Assembly: GCA_964458605.1 (NCBI GenBank)
Contig: CAYWLS010000003.1
Span: forward strand, 97,486-161,485
DNA length: 64,000 nucleotides
Reading direction: 5' to 3'
DNA from: JBBSNV01 sp964458605
GTDB taxonomy: Bacteria > Pseudomonadota > Alphaproteobacteria > Reyranellales > JAQSWP01
Shown: positions 36,479 to 44,760 of the stretch, one piece after another
Layout of the letters: every line of letters begins with the position of its first letter
Position numbering within the stretch: position 1 is the stretch's first letter
Translations under genes and position numbers: made by a program
Notes under the pieces: model-generated
Database searches by the model: none
What the model saw: the letters and a program-made list of their open reading frames with translations, nothing else
What the model was told of the DNA's origin: nothing

Positions 36479-37852
36479 CTATTCGGCGCGATCCGCCGAC
36501 CGATCGTCCGGCACCATCCGCAGCAGTCGCGCCACATCCGGCGACTTGACGATCACGGCGCCCGGCTCCTCGATCTCGCCATGCTGGAATTTATGCTGCG
36601 CCATCCATTCCAACGGCGTGCGATTCTCGCGAAATCGCCGGACCAGTCCCTTGCCGTCGAGCTGGCCGGCGCCGAAATGATCTTCGAGAGCCTCCCGGCT
36701 GAAGAAGCACCAGATCGATTCGCGACCCGCCGCTCCCGACAGGGCGACGGCATCGCGCTCGGCATCGTAGCGCGGCGCCGAAGCCGAAAACGCCAACGTC
36801 AAATCCGGCACGATCGACCGTTGCATGCCGACCGTCGCCAGCAACCGATCGCGCACCATGCCCCCGATCTCGCCCAGGCCTTCGCCCAGCAGGTTGCGCC
36901 ACGCTGGTCCCCTTTCGAAGGCCTCGGCCCAAGCCTCGCGCAGATCGTGGGGCCTGGCTTCGGCCAGAGCCTCAAGCAGCGCTTCCGCCTGGCGCAAATC
37001 TTTCTCCCGCTTGGCCGCGCCTTCCCTGCGACGGCGCGCCACGATGAGCTTGTGTATGGCATAGCGCTGCGGCGTCGGAACATTGACATAAATACCCGCG
37101 CCGTAGAGCACCACGGCAGGTTCGGTATCGCGAATCAGAAAGTCGAGAAAGCGCAACGGTTGTGCGTGCGTCCCGAAAGCGGCCAAGGCTTTCGCCGTGT
37201 CGGTGTCGGGGCCTCGATTGGGCGTCAGAAAATCGACCCGCACGCCGACGGCGCTTTCATAGGTCGTGGTGTGGTGATCGTCGTGACTGTGCGAAACGGC
37301 GCGGAACGAAGGATCGGCTTGGCGCAATACGTCCAGCATCGTCGCGGCCTTTTCCTCGACGGCGATCGATATATCGGCGAATTGCGCGATATCGATATCG
37401 GTGGTCTGAACCGACGCCGCCGGCAAACGCATGCCGAGCAAGCCGGCATAGGCCTGATAGGCGACGGTGCCGACCAGAACGCCGCGCAGCCGGAAAACGC
37501 CCGCCCGGGCGAGCGCTTCGAGCGCTTTGCCGATCGCCGGCAAGGGCCGCACGAAACCCGGCGTACGCAACAGCGCGGAAACGACGGCGATGCGCTCCCG
37601 CTGGCTGGTGCGGCTTTGCCTGAACGTCGCGATCTGCTCGCGACGGGCGACGGTATCGGGACCGACATATTTCTGCTTGCGACCTTCCTGGGTCGAAGTC
37701 TGGAAATACCAATAGCGACGGCCCTTGATCTCCTTGGCGACGAAGGCACCGTCTTCCGCGGCAAAATCTTCAGCGGAAGCCGCCGACGCGCAACGCTCGA
37801 TCAGATCGAGATACGCAGTATGCAATGATATCGGTATCCGGGCGGTCGTCAT
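36479..37852 (-). CDS. nucleotidyltransferase (GSU2403-type) fused to a DUF1488-like tail
   Basis: 457 residues from ATG 37852; an upstream ATG at 37912 would put the promoter elements inside the gene. The central part (about 95-260) resembles GSU2403-family nucleotidyltransferase-fold proteins: GVLVGTVAYQAYAGLLGMRL, SVQTTDIDIAQFADI with paired Asp (T-x-D-I-D) as likely metal ligands, VDFLTPNRG, and PQRYAIHKLIVARRRR. The last about 75 residues resemble DUF1488 (RYDAERDAVALSG, WCFFSREALEDHFG, FRENRTPLEWMAQHKF). An N-terminal segment YWYFQTSTQEGRKQKYVGPD recalls similar fusions. GSU2403-like folds occur in toxin-antitoxin and defence contexts, but its substrate here is unknown. A palindromic promoter lies just upstream. 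Confidence 0.75.
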   Translation of the reverse strand: MTTARIPISLHTAYLDLIERCASAASAEDFAAEDGAFVAKEIKGRRYWYFQTSTQEGRKQKYVGPDTVARREQIATFRQSRTSQRERIAVVSALLRTPGFVRPLPAIGKALEALARAGVFRLRGVLVGTVAYQAYAGLLGMRLPAASVQTTDIDIAQFADISIAVEEKAATMLDVLRQADPSFRAVSHSHDDHHTTTYESAVGVRVDFLTPNRGPDTDTAKALAAFGTHAQPLRFLDFLIRDTEPAVVLYGAGIYVNVPTPQRYAIHKLIVARRRREGAAKREKDLRQAEALLEALAEARPHDLREAWAEAFERGPAWRNLLGEGLGEIGGMVRDRLLATVGMQRSIVPDLTLAFSASAPRYDAERDAVALSGAAGRESIWCFFSREALEDHFGAGQLDGKGLVRRFRENRTPLEWMAQHKFQHGEIEEPGAVIVKSPDVARLLRMVPDDRSADRAE

Positions 37853-37862
37853 CCGATCACGT

Positions 37863-37892
37863 GTTATACTCTTTTGCAGAAATGAGTATAAC
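37863..37892. promoter_or_regulatory. inverted repeat in the nucleotidyltransferase promoter
   Basis: GTTATACTC (37863-37871) and GAGTATAAC (37884-37892) are perfect 9-bp arms separated by 12 bases. The left half of the pair coincides with the minus-strand -10 element, so a bound dimer would block transcription. The gene itself or an unlinked regulator may bind. Confidence 0.55.
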
Positions 37893-37912
37893 TTGACTGA
37901 CGGCTCGGTCAA
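37885..37912 (-). promoter_or_regulatory. sigma-70-type promoter of the nucleotidyltransferase gene
   Basis: On the minus strand TTGACC (37912-37907), a 16-base spacer and TATACT (37890-37885) form a near-consensus promoter about 35 bases from the start codon at 37852. Confidence 0.6.
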
Positions 37913-37918
37913 TTGGCT

Positions 37919-37946
37919 TTATACGCAAGTTCGGTCCTGCGTATAA
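37919..37946. promoter_or_regulatory. second inverted repeat, hydrolase side
   Basis: TTATACGCA (37919-37927) and TGCGTATAA (37938-37946) are 9-bp arms with a 10-base spacer. The right arm overlaps TATAAT at 37942-37947, a consensus -10 on the plus strand for the hydrolase gene at 37982. Its design mirrors the first repeat. Confidence 0.5.
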
Positions 37947-37981
37947 TTGCGCAAATAACCACGAAAACAATGAGTTAAGCG

Positions 37982-38908
37982 ATGCCCGTGCCCGCCCTTT
38001 CCCCCGACGACCTGCGCCTGCGCAGCCCGCAACCCGACTGGTTCCGCTGGGCCATCGACCAGCCCCGGACCGACCATTTCGTCACCGTCGAAAACTGCCC
38101 GATCCATTACCTGCTGTGGCAGGCCATGCCGCAGGCCGCGCACAAGCGCGGCATCCTGCTGGTGCATGGCGGCGGCGCGCATGCCCATTGGTGGAGCTTC
38201 GTCGCTCCTTATTTCGCGCGCGACTTCAAGGTGGCGGCGATGGATCTGTCGGGCATGGGCGACAGCGGAAGGCGCCGCAGCTACAGCTCCGAGCAGCGCG
38301 CCGAGGAAATGCGCGCGGTGATCGCCGATGCCGGGCTGGGCGAGCAGCCCTTCGTCATCGGCCACAGCTTCGGCGGCTTCATGACCATGCGCTTCGCCTC
38401 GACCTATGGCGACATGCTGGGCGGCGCGGTGATCGTCGATTCGCCGATCCGCTCGCCGGAGGAGGAGCGCAGCAACCCGCGCCTGCCGCCGCCGATGGGC
38501 AACAAGAAGACCTATGCCAGCTTCGACGAGACCCTGGCGCGCTTCCGCCTGATGCCGGAGCAGCCCTGCGCCAACGACTTCATCGTCGAATACATCGCCC
38601 GCCATTCGATCATGCCGGTGGAGGACGGCTGGAGCTGGAAGTTCGACGGCAGTGCCATGGGCAACCGCCGCTTCGGCGAGCCGTTCCGCGACTACCTGCA
38701 GCACGTCAATTGCCGCGCCGCGCTGATGTTCGGCGAGAAGAGCAAGCTGGTATCGCGCGACACCGCCGCCTACATGTCCTCGCTGATGGGGCCGCAGGCG
38801 CCGGTGGTCGAGGTGCCGGAGGCCGAGCATCACGTCATGCTGGACCAGCCGATCGCCTTCGTCGCCGCGGTGCGCATGCTGCTGGAAAGCTGGCTGCGGG
38901 CGGCGTGA
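37982..38908 (+). CDS. alpha/beta hydrolase
   Basis: 308 residues. The nucleophile elbow VIGHSFGGFMTMRF (G-H-S-F-G), the oxyanion region LLVHGGGAHAHWWSFVAPYF, and the late VEVPEAEHHVMLDQP with catalytic His identify the fold; the acid is probably the Asp in GGAVIVDSPIRSPEEER or later. No signal peptide is seen, so it is cytoplasmic. The substrate is unknown. It is divergent from the nucleotidyltransferase gene and followed by a cupin gene 67 bases on, which may be co-transcribed. Confidence 0.9.
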   Translation: MPVPALSPDDLRLRSPQPDWFRWAIDQPRTDHFVTVENCPIHYLLWQAMPQAAHKRGILLVHGGGAHAHWWSFVAPYFARDFKVAAMDLSGMGDSGRRRSYSSEQRAEEMRAVIADAGLGEQPFVIGHSFGGFMTMRFASTYGDMLGGAVIVDSPIRSPEEERSNPRLPPPMGNKKTYASFDETLARFRLMPEQPCANDFIVEYIARHSIMPVEDGWSWKFDGSAMGNRRFGEPFRDYLQHVNCRAALMFGEKSKLVSRDTAAYMSSLMGPQAPVVEVPEAEHHVMLDQPIAFVAAVRMLLESWLRAA

Positions 38909-38975
38909 CGGGGCGGCGTGACGGGGCGGCGGCGGCGCGCTATCATCCCGGCCAAGCAAGATCGAGGAGGAAACC

Positions 38976-39407
38976 ATGGACGGCCGTACCCCGATTAAAG
39001 CCCCGGCCCGGCCGACAGCGAAAGGCAAGCTGGCCTATGCCACCCAGGCCAGCGCCCCGATGGTCAAGGGCCGGCGCGAATTCTTCCAGTACCGCGATTT
39101 CGGCGTCACCGAGGCCACAAACGGCACGATGCGGGCGCAGATGATCGTCGGCAGCAAGGGCATGTCCAAGCCGACCGGCTGGCACTATCACGTCTGCGAC
39201 GCGCAACTGGTCTATGGCGTGAAGGGCTGGGTCGACCTGGAATTCGAGACCGGCGAGAAGATCCGTCTCAAGGAAGGCGAATCGCTGCTGATCCCTGGCG
39301 GGCTGCGCCACAACGAAACCGCCACGTCGGACGAGCTGGAACTGCTGGAAGTGTCGGTGCCGGCCGATATGGGCACCGTGCCCTGCGATCCGCCGGAGGG
39401 GCGGTAG
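38976..39407 (+). CDS. cupin domain protein
   Basis: 143 residues, preceded by GAGGAGGAAACC. The double-stranded beta-helix motif is visible: GWHYHVCDAQLVYGVKGWVD (first cupin motif, with His-x-His) and the second motif GESLLIPGGLRHNETATSDE with His. The metal site therefore appears intact. Small cupins of this kind serve as dioxygenases, isomerases or sensors; nothing in the gene fixes the role. It converges with the monooxygenase gene at 39411. Confidence 0.85.
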   Translation: MDGRTPIKAPARPTAKGKLAYATQASAPMVKGRREFFQYRDFGVTEATNGTMRAQMIVGSKGMSKPTGWHYHVCDAQLVYGVKGWVDLEFETGEKIRLKEGESLLIPGGLRHNETATSDELELLEVSVPADMGTVPCDPPEGR

Positions 39408-39410
39408 CCT

Positions 39411-39719
39411 CTACACCAGCGTCTCGATGCCGATCTCGGCGGTGTCGTAGATCTTCATCGGCTCGCGGCTGGCAGCCAGCCTGCGATAGCGCCGCACGAA
39501 ATCCAGCGACTCGGGGCGGGCGAAATGCGCCCGTACCGAATCGGCATCCTCCCATTCCTCGACGAACACCAGCCGCAGCGGATTCTCCGCATCGACATGG
39601 ATGTTGTGGGCCAGGCAGCCGCGCTCGACGCGCGAGCGGCGCGCATGCCCGATGCCCAGGCGCAGCGCCTCGTCCAGCGTGTGCGGATGCGCCACCATGG
39701 CGCCGGTGATGACGATCAT
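39411..39719 (-). CDS. antibiotic biosynthesis monooxygenase (ABM) domain protein
   Basis: 102 residues from ATG 39719. The ABM fold is recognisable by MIVITGAMVAHPHTLDEALR, GCLAHNIHVDAENPLRLVFV EEWED and ESLDFVRRYRRL. Such dimeric ferredoxin-like proteins include quinone-forming oxygenases and heme-degrading relatives, but most are uncharacterised. It overlaps the previous DUF72 gene by 4 bases (ATGA), so the two are translated together. Confidence 0.85.
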   Translation of the reverse strand: MIVITGAMVAHPHTLDEALRLGIGHARRSRVERGCLAHNIHVDAENPLRLVFVEEWEDADSVRAHFARPESLDFVRRYRRLAASREPMKIYDTAEIGIETLV

Positions 39720-40474
39720 CCCTTCCCCCTCGATCGGGCGCTGGCGATCAGCGCCTTGAGCGCCAGCGCGTCGGATGTGGCCGCGCCGCGCGCGGTGTTG
39801 TCGAAGATACACCAGGCCGGCCCGCGCCGATGCCGCAATCGCCCGGCCAGCGCCTGCAGATCGGCGGCGGCATAGGCGGAGTAGTACATATGCGGGGCAC
39901 CATGCAGCCGCCAGTAAGCCAGGCCGTCCCAGCCGCCCGGCCGGGCCATCTCGGGCACCATTGCGGGATCGGCCGCCACCCGCGCCACCTGGAAATCGCG
40001 CAGCCGCTTGTCAACATCCGCGGTGAACCATGTCCTGTGGCGCGGCTCGCAGGCCAGCAGCCCGGCGAAGCGGGCGCGCAGTGTGGCAAAGAACGCCGCC
40101 GCCGGCGCGGCGTCGAAGGCCAGGCTGGGCGGCAATTGCACCAGCAATGGCCCCAGCCGGTCGCCCAGCGCCGTCGCTTCGCCCAGGAAGCGCTGTAGAG
40201 CCTCCTCGCAATCGGCCAGCCGGCGCGTGTGGGTGATTTCCTTGGGCAGCTTGACGGCGAAACGGAAATCCGCCGGCGCGCTTTGCGCCCAGCGCGCATA
40301 GGTGGCCGGCCGATGCGGCCGATAGAAGGAGGAATTGATCTCGACGCAACCGAACGTGGCGGCGTAGCGCTGCAGGTGGCTGCCCTCGGCCGGGAAGAAT
40401 TCCAGATGCTCGCGGCGCAGGCTCCAGCCGGCGATGCCGATGCGGATGTCCCTGCCGGATGATGCGGGCGCCAT
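39716..40474 (-). CDS. DUF72 family protein
   Basis: 252 residues. The DUF72 TIM-barrel signature is clear: RIGIAGWSLRREHLEFFPAE, FGCVEINSSFYRPHRPATYA RWA, DFRFAVKLPKEITHTRRL and LAYWRLHGAPHMYYSAYAAA. Members are widespread, soluble and of unknown activity; conserved acidic residues (E and D in VEINSSFY and later) suggest a hydrolase. It overlaps the ABM-domain gene by 4 bases. Confidence 0.92.
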   Translation of the reverse strand: MAPASSGRDIRIGIAGWSLRREHLEFFPAEGSHLQRYAATFGCVEINSSFYRPHRPATYARWAQSAPADFRFAVKLPKEITHTRRLADCEEALQRFLGEATALGDRLGPLLVQLPPSLAFDAAPAAAFFATLRARFAGLLACEPRHRTWFTADVDKRLRDFQVARVAADPAMVPEMARPGGWDGLAYWRLHGAPHMYYSAYAAADLQALAGRLRHRRGPAWCIFDNTARGAATSDALALKALIASARSRGKG

Positions 40475-40509
40475 GGGGTAGCAACGATGCTGGGGCCTGG
40501 ACGCTCCCG

Positions 40510-41220
40510 CTACACCGCCGTGCCCAGCAACGAACCGATGCCGGCGGTGACGGCCAGTGCCACCGCGCCCCAGAACGTCACGCGCACCACCGCCCGCAAT
40601 TTGGGTGCGCCGCCGGCCCGGGCGCCGATCGCGCCCAGGCTGGCCAAGAACAGGAGCGAGGCCGCCGCCACCAGCGGCACCAGCCAGCCGGCCGGCGCGA
40701 TCACCCCCATCAGCAGCGGCAGCGCCGCGCCGGCGGTGAAGGAGGCGGCCGAAGCGATCGCCGCCTGCACCGGGCGGGCCTTCATTGACGCCGTCAGGCC
40801 GAGCTCGTCGCGGGCATGGGCCTCCAGCGCATCCTTGGCCATGAGCTGCTCGGCCACCTGCCTCGCCAGGGCTGGTTCGAGCCCGCGCTCGACATAGATC
40901 TGCGCCAACTCCTCGCGCTCGAATTTCGGGTTCTGCTTCAGCTCGCGCTTCTCGCGCGTCAGGTCGGCCTTCTCGGTATCGGCCTGGGAGCTGACCGAGA
41001 CGTATTCGCCGGCCGCCATCGACATGGCGCCCGCCACCAGCCCGGCCACGCCGGCAATCAGGATGTCGTTGCGGGCGGCGGCAGCCGAGGCGACGCCGAC
41101 GATCAGGCTGGCGGTCGAGACGATGCCGTCATTGGCGCCCAGCACGGCGGCGCGCAGCCAGCCGACGCGCCGGGTCAGGTGGCTTTCCTGATGCGCCAGA
41201 TAGCGGTTGGTCGATCGCAA
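40510..41220 (-). CDS. VIT family iron/manganese transporter
   Basis: 236 residues if translation starts at TTG 41220, five bases after AGGAGGG (41232-41226); upstream in-frame ATG 41289 lacks a site and makes the protein longer than the family. VIT hallmarks are present: the first helix AVLGANDGIVSTASLIVGVA SA, GAMSMAAGEYVSVSSQADTE with the conserved metal-binding E/D and a cytosolic helix with E-R-E-E-L, then helices ending TAGIGSLLGTAV. VIT1/CCC1 proteins export or sequester Fe2+ or Mn2+ using protons. It lies near an NRAMP-type importer (42053), a metal-homeostasis theme. Confidence 0.9.
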   Translation of the reverse strand: MRSTNRYLAHQESHLTRRVGWLRAAVLGANDGIVSTASLIVGVASAAAARNDILIAGVAGLVAGAMSMAAGEYVSVSSQADTEKADLTREKRELKQNPKFEREELAQIYVERGLEPALARQVAEQLMAKDALEAHARDELGLTASMKARPVQAAIASAASFTAGAALPLLMGVIAPAGWLVPLVAAASLLFLASLGAIGARAGGAPKLRAVVRVTFWGAVALAVTAGIGSLLGTAV

Positions 41221-41334
41221 GAGAGCCCTCCTGACGCGACGGCTGGACAACGTCGCGGCACGATATCCGGTCACACCGCGGCCCGACAACGGGATGGTTG
41301 GACCACGGGCGATCGCCCAACGCGCGGCAACGCC

Positions 41335-41742
41335 TCAGGTCACGGCGATGCTGGTGGCCTGGCCCGGTTCGCTGGCGTTGAAGGCCGCCTCCCAAAGGGC
41401 GATCCGCCCGTCGCGCATCCGCCACACCTCGACGCCGAAGCCCCGCATCGGTCGACCGGTCTGGGCGTCGGTCCACTCGCCTTCCCAGCTATTGGCGATC
41501 ATGTCGCCCATCAGGGCGCGGAAGGTCTTGCGCAGGCGATATCCCTGCTGGCGCTGGCTGCGCGCGGCGAACAGTTTCTCCAGCGCCGCCCGGCCACGGA
41601 TCTCCGGCAGATCGCCGAAGCGCACGACGCAGTCTTCGGTGAAGCCGGCGATCAAGGCCGGCACGTTCCACGGCGTGAACAGCGATTCGACATGCCTGAC
41701 GAAAGCGCGCGCCTCCTCGGGCGTCTTGGGATTCTGGTTCAT
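41335..41742 (-). CDS. SnoaL-like/NTF2-fold protein
   Basis: 135 residues from ATG 41742 (GGAGGATCGCGCC upstream). The cone-like NTF2 fold is indicated by ARAFVRHVESLFTPWNVPAL IAGFTEDCVVRFGDLPEIRG and SWEGEWTDAQTGRPMRGFGV EVWRMRDGRI. Conserved Asp (F-T-x-D) and His-poor cavity fit a SnoaL-type pocket. Isomerase, dehydratase and hydrolase roles occur in the family; none can be chosen here. Confidence 0.85.
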   Translation of the reverse strand: MNQNPKTPEEARAFVRHVESLFTPWNVPALIAGFTEDCVVRFGDLPEIRGRAALEKLFAARSQRQQGYRLRKTFRALMGDMIANSWEGEWTDAQTGRPMRGFGVEVWRMRDGRIALWEAAFNASEPGQATSIAVT

Positions 41743-42052
41743 GGCGCGATCCTCCTGAAAATGGCTCCCATATTGATGTGGGCGGATTCTGTCATTCCGG
41801 CCTTCTTGTCTGCGCAAACGCAACGTCAATCAAAATTCGCCTGAAACGTCGTCGCAATCAGCGCGACATGCGCGTCCAAGGGCGGTCGCAATTCGAAAGC
41901 CGTCGGTCCATGGACCATCGGGCATGGATTGCAGGCTAGCGGTACCCCGGCTCGCCGTCACGAAAATCGCGGCGCCAAAGGCTGTCTTGGGCCGACCGCA
42001 GACTTGGAATTCGAAACGGCAAAACCCAGTCCATTTGCTCGGACTCGCCCCT
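41743..42052. other. 310-base intergenic stretch without a gene
   Basis: No convincing reading frame was found. It contains the 12-bp palindrome GGTCCATGGACC (41905-41916) and is slightly less GC-rich than its neighbours. It must hold the promoter of the SnoaL-like gene and the 3-prime end of the transporter transcript; no canonical -35/-10 pair or terminator is clear. Confidence 0.5.
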
Positions 42053-43360
42053 CTACAGCACCACCATGGCGATTGTCGCCAGTGCCATCACCAGGGTGAC
42101 CGCCCAGCCCATGACGCGCTGGCCCAGTGTGGCGACGAATGGACCCATCTCGTGGCGGCGCGACGCCACCACCATCATCGCCGCGAGGATCGGCACCGCG
42201 ATGACCCCGTTCAGCACCGCCGACCAGAACAGCGCCTTGATCGGATCGATCACCGACAGATCGACGCCCACGCCGGTCACGGTGGCCAGGGCAATGGTAA
42301 TGTAGAATCGGATCGCGGCGCTGGGCCGGCTCTCCAGCCCGATCGGCCAGCCGCGCGCCTCGCCGATGGCATAGGCGGCCGAGCCGGCCAGCACCGGCAC
42401 GGCCAGCAGGCCGGTGCCGATGATCCCGAGGCTGAACAGGGCGAAGGCGAAATCGCCCGCCACCGGCCGCAGCGCCGCGGCGGCCTGGGCCGAGGTCTGG
42501 ATCTCGGTGGTGCCGGAGGCATGCAAAGTGACCGCCGTGGTCAGGATGATGAAGAAGGCAATCAAATTCGAAAACGCCATGCCGAGATAGGTATCCCAGC
42601 CGATGCGCGACAGTTCCGCCGGCGCCTCTCCCGGGTGGTCCAGCAGCGGGCCGGCATGGCGGATCTCCTCCTCCTCGACCTCTTCGGAAGCCTGCCAGAA
42701 GAACAAATAGGGGCTGATGGTGGTGCCGAACACACCGACCACCAGCGTGGCCAAACCGTCGCCCGGCGTCAGCTCGGGCCAGAAGGTGCGCGCCAGCACC
42801 TGGCTCCACTCGATATGCACCGCGAAGGCCACGGCGACATAGGCGAACAGCACCAGGGTGAGCCATTTCAGGTAGCGTACATATTGGTGGTAGGGCACCC
42901 AGATCTGCAGGATCAGCGACAGCACCATGAAGATCACGGTGAAGAAGTGTTGGCCGAAGCCCAAAGTGAGCTCGGCCGCAGCACCCATCGCGGCGAGATC
43001 GGCCCCGATATTGACGGTGTTGGCCAGGAACAGCAGCCCGACCAGCACGGTCACCAGCCAGGACGGGAACACGCGCTTCATGTTGGTGGCCAGGCCATGG
43101 CCGGTGACGCGGCCGATGCGGGCACTGACCAGCTGTGCCGCCGCCATCAGCGGGAAGGTCAGCACCGTCGCCCACAGCATGTTGAGGCCAAGCTGCGCGC
43201 CAGCCTGCGAATAGGTGGCGATGCCGCTGGGATCGTCATCGGCGGCGCCGGTGATCAAGCCGGGCCCAAGCCGATTGAGGACGTTGATGCGCGACAGACG
43301 CGCGCCAAGAGCGGGCGACGATCGCAACGGTGACGGTGCAGGCGGCATCGGATCGGCCAT
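42053..43360 (-). CDS. NRAMP family divalent metal transporter
   Basis: 435 residues from ATG 43360. NRAMP signatures: NRLGPGLITGAADDDPSGIA (D-P-S-G in helix 1, the metal ligand region) and, in the second half, HIEWSQVLARTFWPELTPGD followed by FGTTISPYLFFWQASEEVEE (helix 6 region; classic members have M-P-H). The DPGN of MntH is DDPSG here, a variation known from other family branches. About eleven membrane helices. It is likely a proton-coupled manganese or iron importer. It is divergent from the flavoprotein gene at 43476. Confidence 0.88.
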   Translation of the reverse strand: MADPMPPAPSPLRSSPALGARLSRINVLNRLGPGLITGAADDDPSGIATYSQAGAQLGLNMLWATVLTFPLMAAAQLVSARIGRVTGHGLATNMKRVFPSWLVTVLVGLLFLANTVNIGADLAAMGAAAELTLGFGQHFFTVIFMVLSLILQIWVPYHQYVRYLKWLTLVLFAYVAVAFAVHIEWSQVLARTFWPELTPGDGLATLVVGVFGTTISPYLFFWQASEEVEEEEIRHAGPLLDHPGEAPAELSRIGWDTYLGMAFSNLIAFFIILTTAVTLHASGTTEIQTSAQAAAALRPVAGDFAFALFSLGIIGTGLLAVPVLAGSAAYAIGEARGWPIGLESRPSAAIRFYITIALATVTGVGVDLSVIDPIKALFWSAVLNGVIAVPILAAMMVVASRRHEMGPFVATLGQRVMGWAVTLVMALATIAMVVL

Positions 43361-43475
43361 CGGTCGAAAACGCCATTCTAGCCTGCCCGATCCGACACGA
43401 GTTTGATGCCGCTCATTCCCCCGCCGCGCAGCATCGAGGCTGGCCACCGGGGCGCGGCCTGGGGCATAAAGCGCC

Positions 43476-44705
43476 GTGGCAGCGAATTCCCCCCTCCAGG
43501 TAGCGGTGATCGGCGGCGGCCCGGCCGGGCTGATGGCAGCCCAGACCATGGCCGAGGGCGGGCTGCGCGTGACCGTGTTCGAGCGCCTGCCCAGCCCCGG
43601 CCGCAAGCTGCTGATGGCCGGGCGCGGCGGGCTGAACCTGACCCATTCGGAACCGGCCGACCGCTTCCCGGCCCGCTATCGCGCGGCGGCGCCCTGGGTT
43701 GCCAGGCTGCTCGAGGCCTTCCCGCCGCAAGCCGCGATCGCCTGGTGCGAGGGGCTGGGCCAGCCGACTTTCGTCGGCAGCAGCGGCCGCGTCTTTCCCA
43801 AGGCGATGAAGGCCAGCCCGCTGCTGCGCGCCTGGCTGCTGCGGCTGGATGCGCTGGGCGTGACGATCGCCACCCGCAAGCAATGGACCGGCTGGGCCGA
43901 GGACGCCGTGCGGGAAACCACGCTGAGCTTCGCCGATGGCAGCCGCTTCAAGGCAGACGCTACCGTGCTGGCGCTGGGCGGTGCGTCATGGCCGCGGCTG
44001 GGCAGCGACGGCGGCTGGACCGGGCTGCTGCAGGGCATCGCCATCGCGCCGTTGCGACCGGCCAATTGCGGCTTCAGGGTCGACTGGTCGGACGTGTTCC
44101 GCCGGCGCTTCGCCGGCACGCCGCTGAAGACCATCGCGCTGTCCTTCGCCGGCGAGACGGTGCCGGGCGAAGCGATGATCACCAGCCAAGGTATCGAGGG
44201 CGGCGCGATCTATGCGCTGTCGGCGCCGCTGCGCGAGGCGATCGCGCGCGAGGGCAGCGCCACGCTGCATATCGACCTGCGGCCCGACATCGGCGCCGCC
44301 ATGCTGGCCGAGCGGCTCGACGGGCCGCGCGGCAGCCTGTCGCTCTCGACCTTCCTGCGCAAGCGCGCCGGCCTGGCGCCGGTGGCGGTGGGTCTGGTGC
44401 AGGAGGCGCTGCATAGTGGTGCCCATGGCGACGTGACGCAGCCGCTCGGCCGATTGGTCAAGGCGCTGCCGCTCACGCTGGTGGCGCCCTTTGCCATCGA
44501 GCGCGCCATCTCCAGCGCCGGCGGCATCAAGCTCGACGAGCTGGACGAGCATTTGATGCTGCGCCGCCGGCCGGGCGTGTTCGCGGCCGGCGAGATGCTA
44601 GACTGGGAGGCGCCGACCGGGGGCTACCTGCTGCAGGCCTGCCTGGCCAGCGGCGTGGTGGCCGGCCAGGGCGTGACGGCGTGGCTGCGGCAAACGGCTT
44701 CATAA
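43476..44705 (+). CDS. NAD(P)/FAD-dependent oxidoreductase (HI0933/BaiN family)
   Basis: 409 residues from GTG 43476 (the next ATG would remove the FAD motif). The Rossmann motif VAVIGGGPAGLMAAQTMAEG sits at residues 9-28, followed by RKLLMAGRGGLNLTHSEPA, typical of the HI0933 family, and a C-terminal FAD contact GEMLDWEAPTGGYLLQACLA SG. Most members are uncharacterised reductases; one clade includes BaiN. It stands between the NRAMP and ligase genes without an evident operon. Confidence 0.9.
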   Translation: MAANSPLQVAVIGGGPAGLMAAQTMAEGGLRVTVFERLPSPGRKLLMAGRGGLNLTHSEPADRFPARYRAAAPWVARLLEAFPPQAAIAWCEGLGQPTFVGSSGRVFPKAMKASPLLRAWLLRLDALGVTIATRKQWTGWAEDAVRETTLSFADGSRFKADATVLALGGASWPRLGSDGGWTGLLQGIAIAPLRPANCGFRVDWSDVFRRRFAGTPLKTIALSFAGETVPGEAMITSQGIEGGAIYALSAPLREAIAREGSATLHIDLRPDIGAAMLAERLDGPRGSLSLSTFLRKRAGLAPVAVGLVQEALHSGAHGDVTQPLGRLVKALPLTLVAPFAIERAISSAGGIKLDELDEHLMLRRRPGVFAAGEMLDWEAPTGGYLLQACLASGVVAGQGVTAWLRQTAS

Positions 44706-44760
44706 CCGCCGGGGCAGATTGCGCGGCCCTTGAGCGGATGCCGATCAGACCGCTCGGGCC

